Positions 51,372 through 60,655 of a stretch of 64,000 nucleotides of DNA are shown here, one piece after another. Source of the stretch: Castellaniella sp041677825 (lineage in GTDB: Bacteria > Pseudomonadota > Gammaproteobacteria > Burkholderiales > Burkholderiaceae_B). The translations under genes and the position numbers were made by a program. The notes beneath the pieces were generated by a model. The model made no database searches. It saw only the letters and a program-made list of their open reading frames with translations, and was not told the DNA's origin. The stretch's first letter is position 1, and each line of letters starts with the position of its first letter. Where the stretch lies: assembly GCF_041677825.1 (NCBI RefSeq), contig NZ_JBAYPG010000001.1:62001-126000 (forward strand), read 5' to 3'.

Positions 51372-52124
51372 ATGGCATTGATTGCGTTGGTCACCGGCGC
51401 CTCGGCCGGCTTTGGGGCGGCGATTTCCGAAGGGCTGATCGCACAGGGGCATGTTGTGATCGGTGCCGCTCGCCGCCTCGAGCGGCTCGAGCAATTGCGC
51501 GCGAAACTGGGTACCGATTTTCACCCTCTGGTCATGGATGTCACCGACCCAAGCGCTGTCGAGCAAGGGGTTGCCAGGGTTCATGCCGATTTCGGGGGCA
51601 TCGATGTACTCGTCAACAACGCCGGGCTGGCGCTGGGTATCGCACCGGCACAAGACTCGAAACTGGCCGACTGGGAACAGATGATCGCCACCAACGTGCT
51701 CGGGCTGACGCGGCTCGTGCATGCCGTGCTGCCAGACATGGTGCAGCGCAACCGAGGCCACATCATCAATCTGGGCTCGACGGCGGGTACGCACCCCTAT
51801 CCTGGCGGCAATGTCTACGGGGCCAGCAAGGCCTTCGTGCACCAGCTGAGCCAGAACCTGCGGGCCGATCTCTGGGGCACGCGCGTCCGGGTCACCACCA
51901 TTGCACCCGGGCTGTGCAGCGGCACCGAGTTCTCGCAGGTCCGTCTGGGCGATGCCGCCCTCGCCGACGCCGTCTACCAGGGCGCTGATGCGCTGACCGC
52001 CGAAGATGTGGCCGATGCCGTCATCTGGGCGGCCACACGGCCGGGCCGGGTCAACATCAATGCCATCGAACTGATGCCGGTGACACAGGCCTTTGCGGGT
52101 CTGAAGATCCACCGGGAAGGCTGA
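51372..52124 (+). CDS. Short-chain dehydrogenase/reductase (YdfG-like)
   Basis: The 250-residue enzyme has the NADP-binding TGASAGFGAAI, the LVNNAGLALG motif, and the catalytic Ser-Tyr-Lys with YGASKAFVHQLS. The arginine-rich RRLERLEQL helix after the second strand favours NADP. E. coli YdfG oxidises L-allo-threonine and 3-hydroxy acids; the substrate here is not certain. The stop overlaps the following start by one base. Confidence 0.93.
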   Translation: MALIALVTGASAGFGAAISEGLIAQGHVVIGAARRLERLEQLRAKLGTDFHPLVMDVTDPSAVEQGVARVHADFGGIDVLVNNAGLALGIAPAQDSKLADWEQMIATNVLGLTRLVHAVLPDMVQRNRGHIINLGSTAGTHPYPGGNVYGASKAFVHQLSQNLRADLWGTRVRVTTIAPGLCSGTEFSQVRLGDAALADAVYQGADALTAEDVADAVIWAATRPGRVNINAIELMPVTQAFAGLKIHREG

Positions 52125-52942
52125 TGACCATGCAGAACTGCTTTTCCATGCGTTTGCCGCAGCGCGCAATCCCCCTGTTGCTTGCTGGCCTGGTCCTGGC
52201 AGGTTGCGCGAGCGGCCCGCGCGATGATCTCTCGCTGGTGCCCGCGGCCCTGGATCAGGAAACCAGCAGCCAGGGCTATTTCACACAACCCCTGCGTTAT
52301 ACGCGGGTACCCGAAGGCTGCAAGGGTACGTGCCCGAAGCTGGTGGTGGATTCACTCACGTTTCCCGGCCACCCCAGGCTGGGCACCCTGGTCGATTATG
52401 CGCTGGCCAGCATGACGTGGCTCGATCAGGACCGGCCGGCCCCCTACGAAACGATAGCCGAATTCGAAACGTACTACCTGAAGACGGCAGCCGCACGCGA
52501 TGAAGTGAACCTGATTGCGCGCACGCGATACCGCAATGCCGATCTGACAACAATCGAACTGACCTCGGGCCAGTACCAGACCGGCATGGCCCACGGGATC
52601 ACAGGCACGCAATTCATCAATTGGGACAACGGCGCCGAAAAGGTGCTGACCCTCGACGATCTGCTGCAAGCGGGTTCACTGGGCGCCTTCAACGAGCGGC
52701 TGCGCGCCGCGCATGCGCAGTGGCTGCTCGAACACGCCGACAGCATCGACACGATGGCCGACTTCAAGCGCATGTGGCCGTTTGCCCCCACCGACAACGT
52801 CGCGCTCACCGACCTGGGGCTGGTGGCCAAGTACCAGTCGTACGAAATTGCGCCCTATGCCTGGGGGCAGCCCGAACTGCTGATCCCCTATGCCGAACTC
52901 AACGACATCCTGCGCCCGCGTTACTTGCCACCGGCCCGCTGA
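52124..52942 (+). CDS. Lipoprotein with DUF3298 (RsiV-like) domain
   Basis: The 272-residue protein has a lipoprotein signal with the lipobox LVLAGC near residue 29, then an extracytoplasmic DUF4163/DUF3298-like domain with NLIARTRYRNADLTTIELTSG, the strand-rich segment MAHGITGTQFINWDNGAEKVLTL and LTDLGLVAKYQSYEIAPYAWG. RsiV-type proteins bind lysozyme in Gram-positives, but this Gram-negative homologue has no known role. It is coupled to the SDR gene. Confidence 0.88.
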   Translation: MTMQNCFSMRLPQRAIPLLLAGLVLAGCASGPRDDLSLVPAALDQETSSQGYFTQPLRYTRVPEGCKGTCPKLVVDSLTFPGHPRLGTLVDYALASMTWLDQDRPAPYETIAEFETYYLKTAAARDEVNLIARTRYRNADLTTIELTSGQYQTGMAHGITGTQFINWDNGAEKVLTLDDLLQAGSLGAFNERLRAAHAQWLLEHADSIDTMADFKRMWPFAPTDNVALTDLGLVAKYQSYEIAPYAWGQPELLIPYAELNDILRPRYLPPAR

Positions 52943-52947
52943 GGCCC

Positions 52948-53907
52948 TCAGGGCATGGCCGCAGGTGTATCCTCGAAGCGTCCCAGGTCGAAATAGCGCG
53001 AGAACGAGGACTCGTCCTGGGCGGGCGTGCCCTGCCCCGCAAGTTCGGATGCGATACTGTCCGACTGAGCCGTGCCCGGCACCTGATACTCGGTGATGCT
53101 GCGCGCTCCGGCGGGCACCTGGGCTCTGGCCTGGGCCTGGCGCTGTGCCGCAAAGGCTTGGGACTCACCGGCCAGCCAGGCGGCCATTCGCGTATTGTTG
53201 CGCTTGTGGGCCCAGTCGATGGCCGTCTCGCCGGCGGCATTGAACATGGTCGGGTCCGCCCCCTGCGACAGCAGCAGTTCGGCCATGTCCCGCTTGCCGG
53301 ACAGCGCAGCCATCATGAGCGGTGTCGTGCCGTCCGGCCCCGGCGCATTGACGATGGCGCCCTGCCCGATCAGCAATCGGGCCATGTCCATCTGCGCCTT
53401 CGAGGCCGCATAATGCAGCGGTGTCCAGCCCAGGCGATTGACCTGCGCCCCCGCCTGTATCAGCTTCTCGGCACGAGCGGTCTGCCCCAGTATGGCCAGG
53501 TACATCAGCGGGGTTTCGTCCAGCGCGTTGGGCTGGTCGATCTGAACCTCGGGGGTGACGGCGAGCAGATCGAACACGCGCCACGATTGGTCCCTTGCGG
53601 CCTGTGTCAGGGCTGGATTGCCCTGCGTGTTGAACGCCGTCGGATCCACCCGGCGCAGAAGCATCTCCTGTACGGTCGTGGCGTCATCCCGGCGTATCGC
53701 CGACCACCAGTCAGAGGGTGGGTCGACCTGAACCTGTATGGCCAGGCAGAGGGCCGGAACGAAGACCAGCCAGGCCAGCAACAGCCTGCGGGCCCACCCC
53801 TGGATCGGCAGCCCCCGCCCAGCCCCGGATCGCGGCTCGATTGCGTGCCGCGGACGACCCTGCCTGAAGGCACGCAACAGGTTGAAGTTTGTCGTGGGAT
53901 AAACCAT
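52948..53907 (-). CDS. Ankyrin-repeat exported protein
   Basis: The 319-residue protein has a basic N-terminal segment, one hydrophobic helix (about 41-57, LLLAWLVFVPALCLAI) that could be an uncleaved signal, then about five ankyrin repeats (DETPLMYLAILGQTARAEKLI, GWTPLHYAASKAQMDMARLLI, GTTPLMMAALSGKRDMAELLL, GETAIDWAHKRNNTRMAAWL). A Gln/Ala-rich tail follows. Ankyrin repeats bind proteins; the partner is unknown. It follows tatD by 51 bp on the minus strand, 5 bp from the convergent lipoprotein stop. Confidence 0.9.
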   Translation of the reverse strand: MVYPTTNFNLLRAFRQGRPRHAIEPRSGAGRGLPIQGWARRLLLAWLVFVPALCLAIQVQVDPPSDWWSAIRRDDATTVQEMLLRRVDPTAFNTQGNPALTQAARDQSWRVFDLLAVTPEVQIDQPNALDETPLMYLAILGQTARAEKLIQAGAQVNRLGWTPLHYAASKAQMDMARLLIGQGAIVNAPGPDGTTPLMMAALSGKRDMAELLLSQGADPTMFNAAGETAIDWAHKRNNTRMAAWLAGESQAFAAQRQAQARAQVPAGARSITEYQVPGTAQSDSIASELAGQGTPAQDESSFSRYFDLGRFEDTPAAMP

Positions 53908-53958
53908 GGAGTCTCCTGGGCGACCTGCCCCGAACGCCCGGGCCTGTCGCGTCGTGTG

Positions 53959-54750
53959 TCAGGCTTCAGCAGACGCGGCAGCCTTCTCGAACAGCGTGAA
54001 ATAATTGTGTGTGGTGGCTTCGGCGATGGTGCCGACCGGTACCCCGCGCAGTTCGGCAATCTTCTCGGCCACGTGGATGACGCGTGACGGGTCGTTGCGC
54101 TTGCCGCGGTGGGGAACCGGCGCCAGATACGGTGCGTCGGTCTCGATCAGCATCCGCTCGAGGGGCATGCGGCGGGCCACATCCTGGATCTCGCGCGCAT
54201 TCTTGAAGGTCACGATGCCCGAAAAGGAAATATGGAAACCCAGATCCATCGCCGCTTGCGCCACATCCCAGTTTTCGGTGAAGCAATGCATGACACCCGC
54301 ATGAGCCTGCTCCTCGCGCATCAGACGCAGGGTGTCGGCCGCCGCGGCCCGAGTATGAATGATCAGCGGCAGCCCCGCCTGGTTCGCGGCCTGGATATGC
54401 AGACGGAAACGCGCCTGTTGCGTGACAGACGGTTCGCTGATACGAAAATAATCCAGCCCCGTCTCGCCGATCGCCACCACCGCCGGATGCCCGGCCCGTT
54501 GCAGAAGGTCTTGCAGTGTGGGTTCCAGACCGTCTTCATCTTCGGGGTCATTGGCCGGATGCACCCCCACGGATGCGCGCAGGAGGCGGGGATGCGATTC
54601 GACCAGCGCCAGCAGGCCCGGCCAGTCGCGCAAATTGACACCCACCACCAGGGCGTGCCCGACCTGGGCGTGGTGCATGCGGGCGAGAATCCCGGGCAGG
54701 TCCGCAACCAGAGCCGGATCATTCAGATGACAATGTGAATCGACATACAT
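53959..54750 (-). CDS. tatD: TatD/YcfH family metal-dependent DNase
   Basis: From the ATG at 54750 the 263-residue protein has the metal motif DSHCHLND, the GETGLDYF segment, MHCFTENWD and the DAPYLAPVPHRGKRNDPS signature. TatD proteins are Mg2+ dependent 3'-5' nucleases of the amidohydrolase fold. The frame extends to 54846 with no family residues. It is 4 bp downstream of holB. Confidence 0.94.
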   Translation of the reverse strand: MYVDSHCHLNDPALVADLPGILARMHHAQVGHALVVGVNLRDWPGLLALVESHPRLLRASVGVHPANDPEDEDGLEPTLQDLLQRAGHPAVVAIGETGLDYFRISEPSVTQQARFRLHIQAANQAGLPLIIHTRAAAADTLRLMREEQAHAGVMHCFTENWDVAQAAMDLGFHISFSGIVTFKNAREIQDVARRMPLERMLIETDAPYLAPVPHRGKRNDPSRVIHVAEKIAELRGVPVGTIAEATTHNYFTLFEKAAASAEA

Positions 54751-54754
54751 AGTG

Positions 54755-55765
54755 TCAGCCTTGAAAAACGGAGAGCAGGCGGTTGGCGGCGTGGGCGGCC
54801 CATGAGCCCGGGTTGAGCGGATGGCGCGCGAGGCGTTGCTGTTCAACCAGCCAGCGTGCGACGCCGGCCCAGTTCGATGCGCTCAGCTGCCTGGCCGCCT
54901 GGGCAAGCTCGGCCTGCATGCCGGGATAATAGCGGGCAGGCTGCCCGCGCTCGACCAGACCGATATCGAGCCACAGGCGCTGAAAGGCATCGATCCAGAC
55001 CTGTGGATGCTGTTGCAGAAGCGCTTCTGCCAGCATCGGGGCCCCCGCCTTGTCTGCCGAGAGCGAAAGAAATGTCTGCAGAAACTCTGGAATCACGGCC
55101 TGATCGGCCCTGTCTGTGGCCAGCAGGGGAGCGCCTCCGCTGGCCGCCAGGCGCGCTGCGGGCTGATCGACCCCCTGGGCCTGCAGCCACTGCAGTGCCT
55201 GGGCTGTGGTGGGCGGTGGCAGATGCAGACGACGGCAGCGCGATACGAGCGTAGGCAAGAGGCGATCCGGCGCATCGCACACCAGCAGGAATGCGGTGCG
55301 CACAGGCGGTTCTTCGAGCGTCTTGAGCAATGCATTTGCAGCCGCGGGGTTCAACGCCTCGGCCGGATACAGCAAGGCCACCCGCCAGCCGCCCCGGTGT
55401 GTCGCCAGATTGAACCACGGCAGCAGTGCGCGCAGCTGGTCGATGCGGATCTCGCTGGAGGCCTGCTTGCGGTTGTCCATATCCACCTCATCGCCCTCTT
55501 CCAGGGCCATGGCGTCTGGACGTATCCGGCGCAGATCGGGGTGGTTGCCTGACTGCACCCAGCGACAGGCCTGGCAGTGTCCGCAGGCGATACCGTGATC
55601 GGCCGGGCTCTCGCACAGCAGCGCGGCAGCACCGCCCTGGGCGAACGATTGCTGCCCGGTGCCGCGCTGGCCGTGGATCAGCCAGGCATGTGCAAAGCGT
55701 TCGCGTGCGGCGAGCCAGTGGCGTGCAGCCTCTGTTTGCCAGGGAAGGAATGACCCAGTTTGCAT
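54755..55765 (-). CDS. holB: DNA polymerase III delta' subunit
   Basis: From the ATG at 55765 the 336-residue protein has the clamp-loader AAA+ architecture with the zinc cysteines CGHCQAC near residue 70, ALLYPAEALNPAAANALLKTLEEPP and the SRC motif SRCRRLHLPPP. The P-loop GQRGTGQQSFA lacks the usual lysine, as in E. coli delta', which does not hydrolyse ATP. It follows tmk by one base. Confidence 0.93.
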   Translation of the reverse strand: MQTGSFLPWQTEAARHWLAARERFAHAWLIHGQRGTGQQSFAQGGAAALLCESPADHGIACGHCQACRWVQSGNHPDLRRIRPDAMALEEGDEVDMDNRKQASSEIRIDQLRALLPWFNLATHRGGWRVALLYPAEALNPAAANALLKTLEEPPVRTAFLLVCDAPDRLLPTLVSRCRRLHLPPPTTAQALQWLQAQGVDQPAARLAASGGAPLLATDRADQAVIPEFLQTFLSLSADKAGAPMLAEALLQQHPQVWIDAFQRLWLDIGLVERGQPARYYPGMQAELAQAARQLSASNWAGVARWLVEQQRLARHPLNPGSWAAHAANRLLSVFQG

Positions 55766-55766
55766 A

Positions 55767-56420
55767 TCAGGATGTACTGCCGTTCGAGTGGCCGGCGAAT
55801 TGATCGACCAACTGCTGCAGTATCCTGCCCAGCCGATCCTGGATCGCGTGCACGGGCAGACTGCCATCGAGCACATGAAAGCGTTCAGGATCTGCGGCAA
55901 CGCGTTCATGATACGCCTGCCTGACGCGCAGGAAAAACGCCGTGGACTCCTGTTCGAAGCGGTCAGGGCCGCCCTCGCCCCGGCCTACGCGGCGACGGGC
56001 CAGATCGGGTGCCAGATCGAAGAGTAGCGTGCAGTCGGGTGTCCGGCCCTGCATGACCCAGTCATCCAGTTGGCGTATCGCCTCGTGTCCCAGCGCCCTG
56101 CCCCCGCCCTGGTAGGCGTAGGATGCATCGATGTGGCGGTCGCACAGCACCCATTGGCCTTGCGCCAGTGCGGGCTGGATACGCGTCTGCCAGAGTTCAT
56201 TGCGGGCCGCGAACATGAGCAGGGCCTCGGTGCGTGCCTGCATGTCCTGGTGGAGCAGCAGCTCGCGCAGGGCTTCGCCCAGCGGTGTGCCACCCGGTTC
56301 ACGGGTACTCAGCAGATGAACCCCGGCCTGGCGCAGCCACGCCTCAATCCAGGGGACATGGGTGCTTTTGCCAGCCCCATCGAGGCCTTCGAGTGTGATG
56401 AAACAGGCAGATTGGCGCAT
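55767..56420 (-). CDS. tmk: Thymidylate kinase
   Basis: The 217-residue kinase has the P-loop FITLEGLDGAGKST, the STREPGGTPLGEALREL segment, and DRHIDASYAYQGGGR, typical of Tmk. It phosphorylates dTMP to dTDP. It lies between mltG (18 bp upstream) and holB in an mltG-tmk-holB-tatD operon that is conserved in proteobacteria. Confidence 0.95.
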   Translation of the reverse strand: MRQSACFITLEGLDGAGKSTHVPWIEAWLRQAGVHLLSTREPGGTPLGEALRELLLHQDMQARTEALLMFAARNELWQTRIQPALAQGQWVLCDRHIDASYAYQGGGRALGHEAIRQLDDWVMQGRTPDCTLLFDLAPDLARRRVGRGEGGPDRFEQESTAFFLRVRQAYHERVAADPERFHVLDGSLPVHAIQDRLGRILQQLVDQFAGHSNGSTS

Positions 56421-56438
56421 GCTCTGGATGTGCTCGAG

Positions 56439-57449
56439 TCAGGGTTTGTTCAGGATGTATTTGGCTACCGCCCGGTTGTGCGCGCCCAGGTTGGTGGAAA
56501 ATTCGCTCGTGCCATCTCCCCTGGACACGAAGTAGTAATATTTGTGCCGTTCGGGATGCAGCGCGGCTTCGAGGGCCGCCCTGCCCGGATTGGCAATCGG
56601 TGTGGGCGGCAGGCCCGTGCGAGTATAGGTGTTCCATGGCGTGTCACGCTGCAGATCCTTTTTGCGCAAGCGCCCCTGGTAGTCTGGACCCAGGCCGTAG
56701 ATCACCGTTGGATCCGTCTGCAGCGGCATGCCGGCCCGCAGGCGGTTGGCAAAGACACCTGCGACCCGGGCCCGGTCACCACCATGGCCGGTTTCTTTCT
56801 CGATGATCGAGGCCAGAATCAGCGCCTGGTAAGGCGCATCCAGTGGCAGATCGGGGTCCCGCGCCGCCCAGGCCTGGGCGAGGATCTGCTGGCCGGCCTT
56901 GACTGCCCGGCGCAGGATGTCGAGATCGGAGCTGCCCGGCACGAACACATAGGTATCCGGATGGAGCAGACCTTCGGCTGATTGCGCATCCAGGCCCAGT
57001 TCGGCCAGCAGAGCGGGCTCGTCCATGCCAAGGGTATCATGCCGCACCTGCGGGCTGGCGTCCAGAGCGGCGCGAATCTGCGCGAATGTCCAGCCTTCGG
57101 GGAAGGTGAGCCGTACCAGCGTCATGTCGCCATTGGCCATGCGCTGCAACAACTGCCAGGGCGTATCCCCTTGCCTCGCCTCGTAGGCACCGGCCTTGAG
57201 GTGTTTGTCCTGGCCGCTGAAACGGGCCAGGGCGACGAATGCGCTGGCCGGTATGTCGATGCCGGCGTGCTGCATGGCCTGTGCGATCTGCCTGGGCGTG
57301 CTGCCCCGTTCGATCAGATAATCCACGACGGGCGCCCGCATGGGCACCGCACGCTGCCAACCCCACCATGCCGCAACGGCCGCGGCGGCTGCGGCAAGCA
57401 ACAGCGCCAACACCATCAGCCAGACTGCGGAACGGAGGAATTTTTTCAT
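56439..57449 (-). CDS. mltG: Endolytic murein transglycosylase MltG
   Basis: The 336-residue protein has one N-terminal TM helix (about 8-30), a LysM-like region, and the YceG domain with the catalytic glutamate in ILASIIEKETGHGGDR, followed by AGVFANRLRAGMPLQTDPTVIYGLG. It cleaves nascent glycan strands to terminate their synthesis. It is divergent from ygfZ across about 100 bp. Confidence 0.95.
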   Translation of the reverse strand: MKKFLRSAVWLMVLALLLAAAAAAVAAWWGWQRAVPMRAPVVDYLIERGSTPRQIAQAMQHAGIDIPASAFVALARFSGQDKHLKAGAYEARQGDTPWQLLQRMANGDMTLVRLTFPEGWTFAQIRAALDASPQVRHDTLGMDEPALLAELGLDAQSAEGLLHPDTYVFVPGSSDLDILRRAVKAGQQILAQAWAARDPDLPLDAPYQALILASIIEKETGHGGDRARVAGVFANRLRAGMPLQTDPTVIYGLGPDYQGRLRKKDLQRDTPWNTYTRTGLPPTPIANPGRAALEAALHPERHKYYYFVSRGDGTSEFSTNLGAHNRAVAKYILNKP

Positions 57450-57552
57450 GCCCGCCAGTGTACTGTAATCTCCGGACGCTGCCGTAGCGATGGCAGCCCT
57501 GGAACGGTATGATGAAAGCTTCTATGATTTCCGGATGATTTGCGGCAAGACC

Positions 57553-58476
57553 ATGGATCCTGCTCATTTTTCTGACCTGTGCGGTCAATGGCTGCTGGCC
57601 GACATCGCCTGCCTGCATTTCACGGGTCGCGATGCGCGCGCCTTTCTTCACGCCCAACTGACACAGAGTGTGCAGGATCTGGAACCGGGCCAAGCCCGTC
57701 CGGCTGCGTACTGTACGGCCCAGGGGCGGCTGCTGGCCAACGGCATGGTCTGGGCAACCCACGAGCCGGACGCTTTGTATCTGATGGTTGCCAGCGATCT
57801 GGCCAGCGGGCTGCAGCAGCGCATGCAACGCTACGTGATGCGTGCCGACGTGCGCATCGTGCTTGATGGCACCTTGCCCATCATGGCTGCACGCGGGCAC
57901 GAACACGTGCCCGAACGCCTGCACGCCGCACCGTCCTGGTCGGTGCAGTCCGATGACAAGGGCTGGTGGGTGTCGGGCCCCGACAGCTGCCCTGCCCTGC
58001 CCTCGGCCTGGCACGTCAGCCACACAGCGGCACCAGAGGAGGCCATGCCGCAGGCCGACGATGCCGCAGCCTGGCGGGCCAGCCGCCTGCTGGCGGGTTG
58101 GCCCATGATCCGCGCTGCAACTCAGGGGATGTTCCTGCCGGCAGCGCTGAACATGGACCTGAACGGCACCATCCATTTTCAGAAAGGGTGCTACCCGGGC
58201 CAGGAAATCATTGCCCGCAGCCATTACCGCGGCACGGCCAAGCGGCGCCTGGCCGTTGGCAGCGGGCCCTGGCCTGATTCAGGGGCTGAACCCGCGGCGG
58301 GCACGGATCTGTTCGTACCGGGCGGCAGCGATCGGCCGGCAGCGCGGCTGATCGAAGCCTGCATCTGGAACGGCCGGCTGTATGCGGCGGCCGAGGCCCT
58401 GGTGGCCGATGGCCCCAGCCTGTGGCTGGCGCCGGGCCACGCGCAGGCGCCAGCCCTGGATCTGCACATGGCCTGA
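57553..58476 (+). CDS. ygfZ: YgfZ/GcvT-like folate-binding protein
   Basis: The protein (307 residues from the ATG at 57553) has the YgfZ signature KGCYPGQEIIARSHYRG with the conserved cysteine. Family members bind tetrahydrofolate and help maintain Fe-S enzymes such as MiaB. The frame is open from 57490, and the earlier ATG would add about 21 residues, so the start is uncertain. It is divergent from mltG. Confidence 0.92.
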   Translation: MDPAHFSDLCGQWLLADIACLHFTGRDARAFLHAQLTQSVQDLEPGQARPAAYCTAQGRLLANGMVWATHEPDALYLMVASDLASGLQQRMQRYVMRADVRIVLDGTLPIMAARGHEHVPERLHAAPSWSVQSDDKGWWVSGPDSCPALPSAWHVSHTAAPEEAMPQADDAAAWRASRLLAGWPMIRAATQGMFLPAALNMDLNGTIHFQKGCYPGQEIIARSHYRGTAKRRLAVGSGPWPDSGAEPAAGTDLFVPGGSDRPAARLIEACIWNGRLYAAAEALVADGPSLWLAPGHAQAPALDLHMA

Positions 58477-58561
58477 AAGCGCATCGGGGCAGCCACACGC
58501 CGGGCAGTCAGGCGCCTGGGTAGCCGAACGCCGGCCGCAAGCGCGACCGACGCTGCCAGGA

Positions 58562-59455
58562 TCAGGACGCGGCCTGATACAGTTTGAGTATGCTCGAAAA
58601 ATCAAGCTTGCCGTTGCCCTGCGCGCTGTGCAGGGCATACAGATTGCGTGCCAGTTCACCAAGAGGGGTGGTGGTTCGGGCGTGCATCGAGGCTTCGGCC
58701 GCCAGCCCCAGATCCTTGAGCATCAGGTCGACCCCGAACCCCCCGGCGTAATCGTGTGAGGCGGGTGCATGTTCCATGACCCCCGGCCAGGGGTTGTACA
58801 GCTCGGTGGCCCAGTTCCGGCCCGAGCTCTTGGCAATGATGCCGGACAGGGTGGCTGGATCCAGCCCATTGGCCACACCCAGCGCCAGCGCCTCGGCTGT
58901 GCCCGCCATCTGGATGCCGAGCAGCATGTTGTTGCATATCTTGGCCACCTGCCCCGCCCCGGATTCGCCGGCATGGAAGATATTCTTGCCCATGGCCTCG
59001 AGCAGCGGGTGCGCGGCCTGCAAGTCATCGGCCGCGCCGCCGACAATGAACGTGAGCGTACCGGCAACGGCGCCCCCTGTGCCCCCGGATACGGGCGCGT
59101 CGATCATGCGAATGCCGCGCTGGGCGGCCGCCCGGGACACCTTGCGGGCAGACTCTGGTGCGATGGTGCTGCACTCGATGACCAGCGTGCCCTTGGCGAT
59201 GGCCGACAGCAAACCCTGATCGCCCAGATACAGGCCCTCGACGTGCTGGCTCGCAGGCAGCATGGTGATGACGGCATCCACGCCGGAGACCGCCTCTGCC
59301 GCAGAGCCTGCTGCGCTGGCACCGGCCTGCACGAGACCTTGCACCGCCGCAGGCACGAGATCGAAGACCTTCAGGGTATGGCCGGCCTTGAGCAAATTGT
59401 GGGCCATGGGGCTGCCCATGTGGCCCAAACCTATGAATGCGATGGTACTGCTCAT
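58562..59455 (-). CDS. mmsB: 3-hydroxyisobutyrate dehydrogenase
   Basis: The 297-residue NAD-dependent enzyme has IAFIGLGHMGSPMAHNLLKAG, the substrate-binding DAPVSGGTGGAVAGTL, and the catalytic lysine in GAGQVAKICNNMLLG. It oxidises 3-hydroxyisobutyrate to methylmalonate semialdehyde in valine degradation. It follows the hydrolase gene by 39 bp. No mmsA (semialdehyde dehydrogenase) is present here. Confidence 0.95.
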   Translation of the reverse strand: MSSTIAFIGLGHMGSPMAHNLLKAGHTLKVFDLVPAAVQGLVQAGASAAGSAAEAVSGVDAVITMLPASQHVEGLYLGDQGLLSAIAKGTLVIECSTIAPESARKVSRAAAQRGIRMIDAPVSGGTGGAVAGTLTFIVGGAADDLQAAHPLLEAMGKNIFHAGESGAGQVAKICNNMLLGIQMAGTAEALALGVANGLDPATLSGIIAKSSGRNWATELYNPWPGVMEHAPASHDYAGGFGVDLMLKDLGLAAEASMHARTTTPLGELARNLYALHSAQGNGKLDFSSILKLYQAAS

Positions 59456-59494
59456 GTCGATCTCCTTGTGGGAAGAATGAAAATCGGGACGGGA

Positions 59495-60655
59495 TCAGCA
59501 GGTTTCGATGGCGGCCGGCAGCGCTTCGACCCCCAGATCGGCCAGGGGGTGTGTTTCGCCGTCTGGCCAGGGCACCTCGAAGAAGCGCTGCACCCATTGC
59601 TCGCTGGCCTGTTCGAGCGATGCAGGTTGCCAGCGCGGGGCCTTGTCCTTGTCGATGAGCAGGGCCCGGATGCCTTCGCGGAAGTCAGGCTCGGCGCAAC
59701 AGTGCAGCGAGGCGACGAACTCGGTGCGAAAGACGTCGGCCAGCGAAGCATGACGCGCGTGTTCGAGCAAAGCCATGCTCAGGCGTGCGGATCCGGGCGA
59801 GCCTGCCAGGAACGTTTTGGCCGCGCGCTGCAACCAGGGGTCTTCATGAGCCTTGAGGGCCTCGATGCCCTGGGCAATGACCCCGAGATCGGCCCGATTG
59901 CAGATCTGGCGGATCAGTGCGGCGTGTGCCTGCAACGGGCCGGACGCATCGGGAGCCGCCTGCAGGCCATCGAGCAATGCGTCGACCTGCGCTGCATGGG
60001 CACCGGAATCGGCGTCCCAGTGCAGTGCCTGCAGACCGCGCAACAGGTCTGCCCCCGATGTGGCCGGCAGCATGTAGTCGGCCAGGCCGTAATGCAGGCA
60101 GTCGGATGCCCCCAATTGGGCACCCGTGAGTGCGAGGAAAAGGCCGATGCCGCGAGGCATGCGTGCGAGCATCCACGTGCCCGCGACGTCCGGATACAGG
60201 CCGATGGTGATTTCAGGCATGGCATAGCGGGTGGTTTCGGTGACCACCCGATGGCTGGCCCCCTGCAGTAGCCCGACCCCACCGCCCATGACTATGCCGC
60301 TGCCCCAGCACAGGATGGGTTTGGCATACGTATGGATGCGGTAGTCAAGACGATATTCCGTAGAGAAAAAGTCGCGCGCAGCCGGAATGGCCCAGGCATC
60401 CCCGTCCGGAGCATCCAGCATGCCGCGATACAGCCCGTGCAGGTCGCCGCCCGCCGAAAGCGCCCTGTCGCCCGCCCCCCGCATGACGACCGCCACCACC
60501 GCAGGATCGGCCTGCCATGCCACCAGCCGGGCGTCGAGCAGCTGGCACATCTCGAGTGATAACCCGTTGAGTGTCTCCGGGCGGTTCAGGGTGGCCACAC
60601 CGATGCGCTTGCCCGAATGGCTGGTGAGTTCTTCGAACAATACGGAATCATTCAT
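59495..60655 (-). CDS. 3-hydroxyisobutyryl-CoA hydrolase (enoyl-CoA hydratase family)
   Basis: The 386-residue protein belongs to the crotonase superfamily with AFSGG-like oxyanion motif GDRALSAGGDLHGLY, the GSGIVMGGGVGLLQGASHRV segment and PEITIGLYPDVAGTWML, characteristic of HIBCH. It hydrolyses 3-hydroxyisobutyryl-CoA in valine breakdown. The start overlaps the acyl-CoA dehydrogenase stop by 4 bp. A separate enoyl-CoA hydratase for the preceding step is not seen, so it must be elsewhere or this enzyme serves both. Confidence 0.93.
   Translation of the reverse strand: MNDSVLFEELTSHSGKRIGVATLNRPETLNGLSLEMCQLLDARLVAWQADPAVVAVVMRGAGDRALSAGGDLHGLYRGMLDAPDGDAWAIPAARDFFSTEYRLDYRIHTYAKPILCWGSGIVMGGGVGLLQGASHRVVTETTRYAMPEITIGLYPDVAGTWMLARMPRGIGLFLALTGAQLGASDCLHYGLADYMLPATSGADLLRGLQALHWDADSGAHAAQVDALLDGLQAAPDASGPLQAHAALIRQICNRADLGVIAQGIEALKAHEDPWLQRAAKTFLAGSPGSARLSMALLEHARHASLADVFRTEFVASLHCCAEPDFREGIRALLIDKDKAPRWQPASLEQASEQWVQRFFEVPWPDGETHPLADLGVEALPAAIETC

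Noticed and set aside
58769..60271. Long plus-strand frame (500 codons)
   Set aside because: It is antisense to the valine-degradation genes and lacks any motif.
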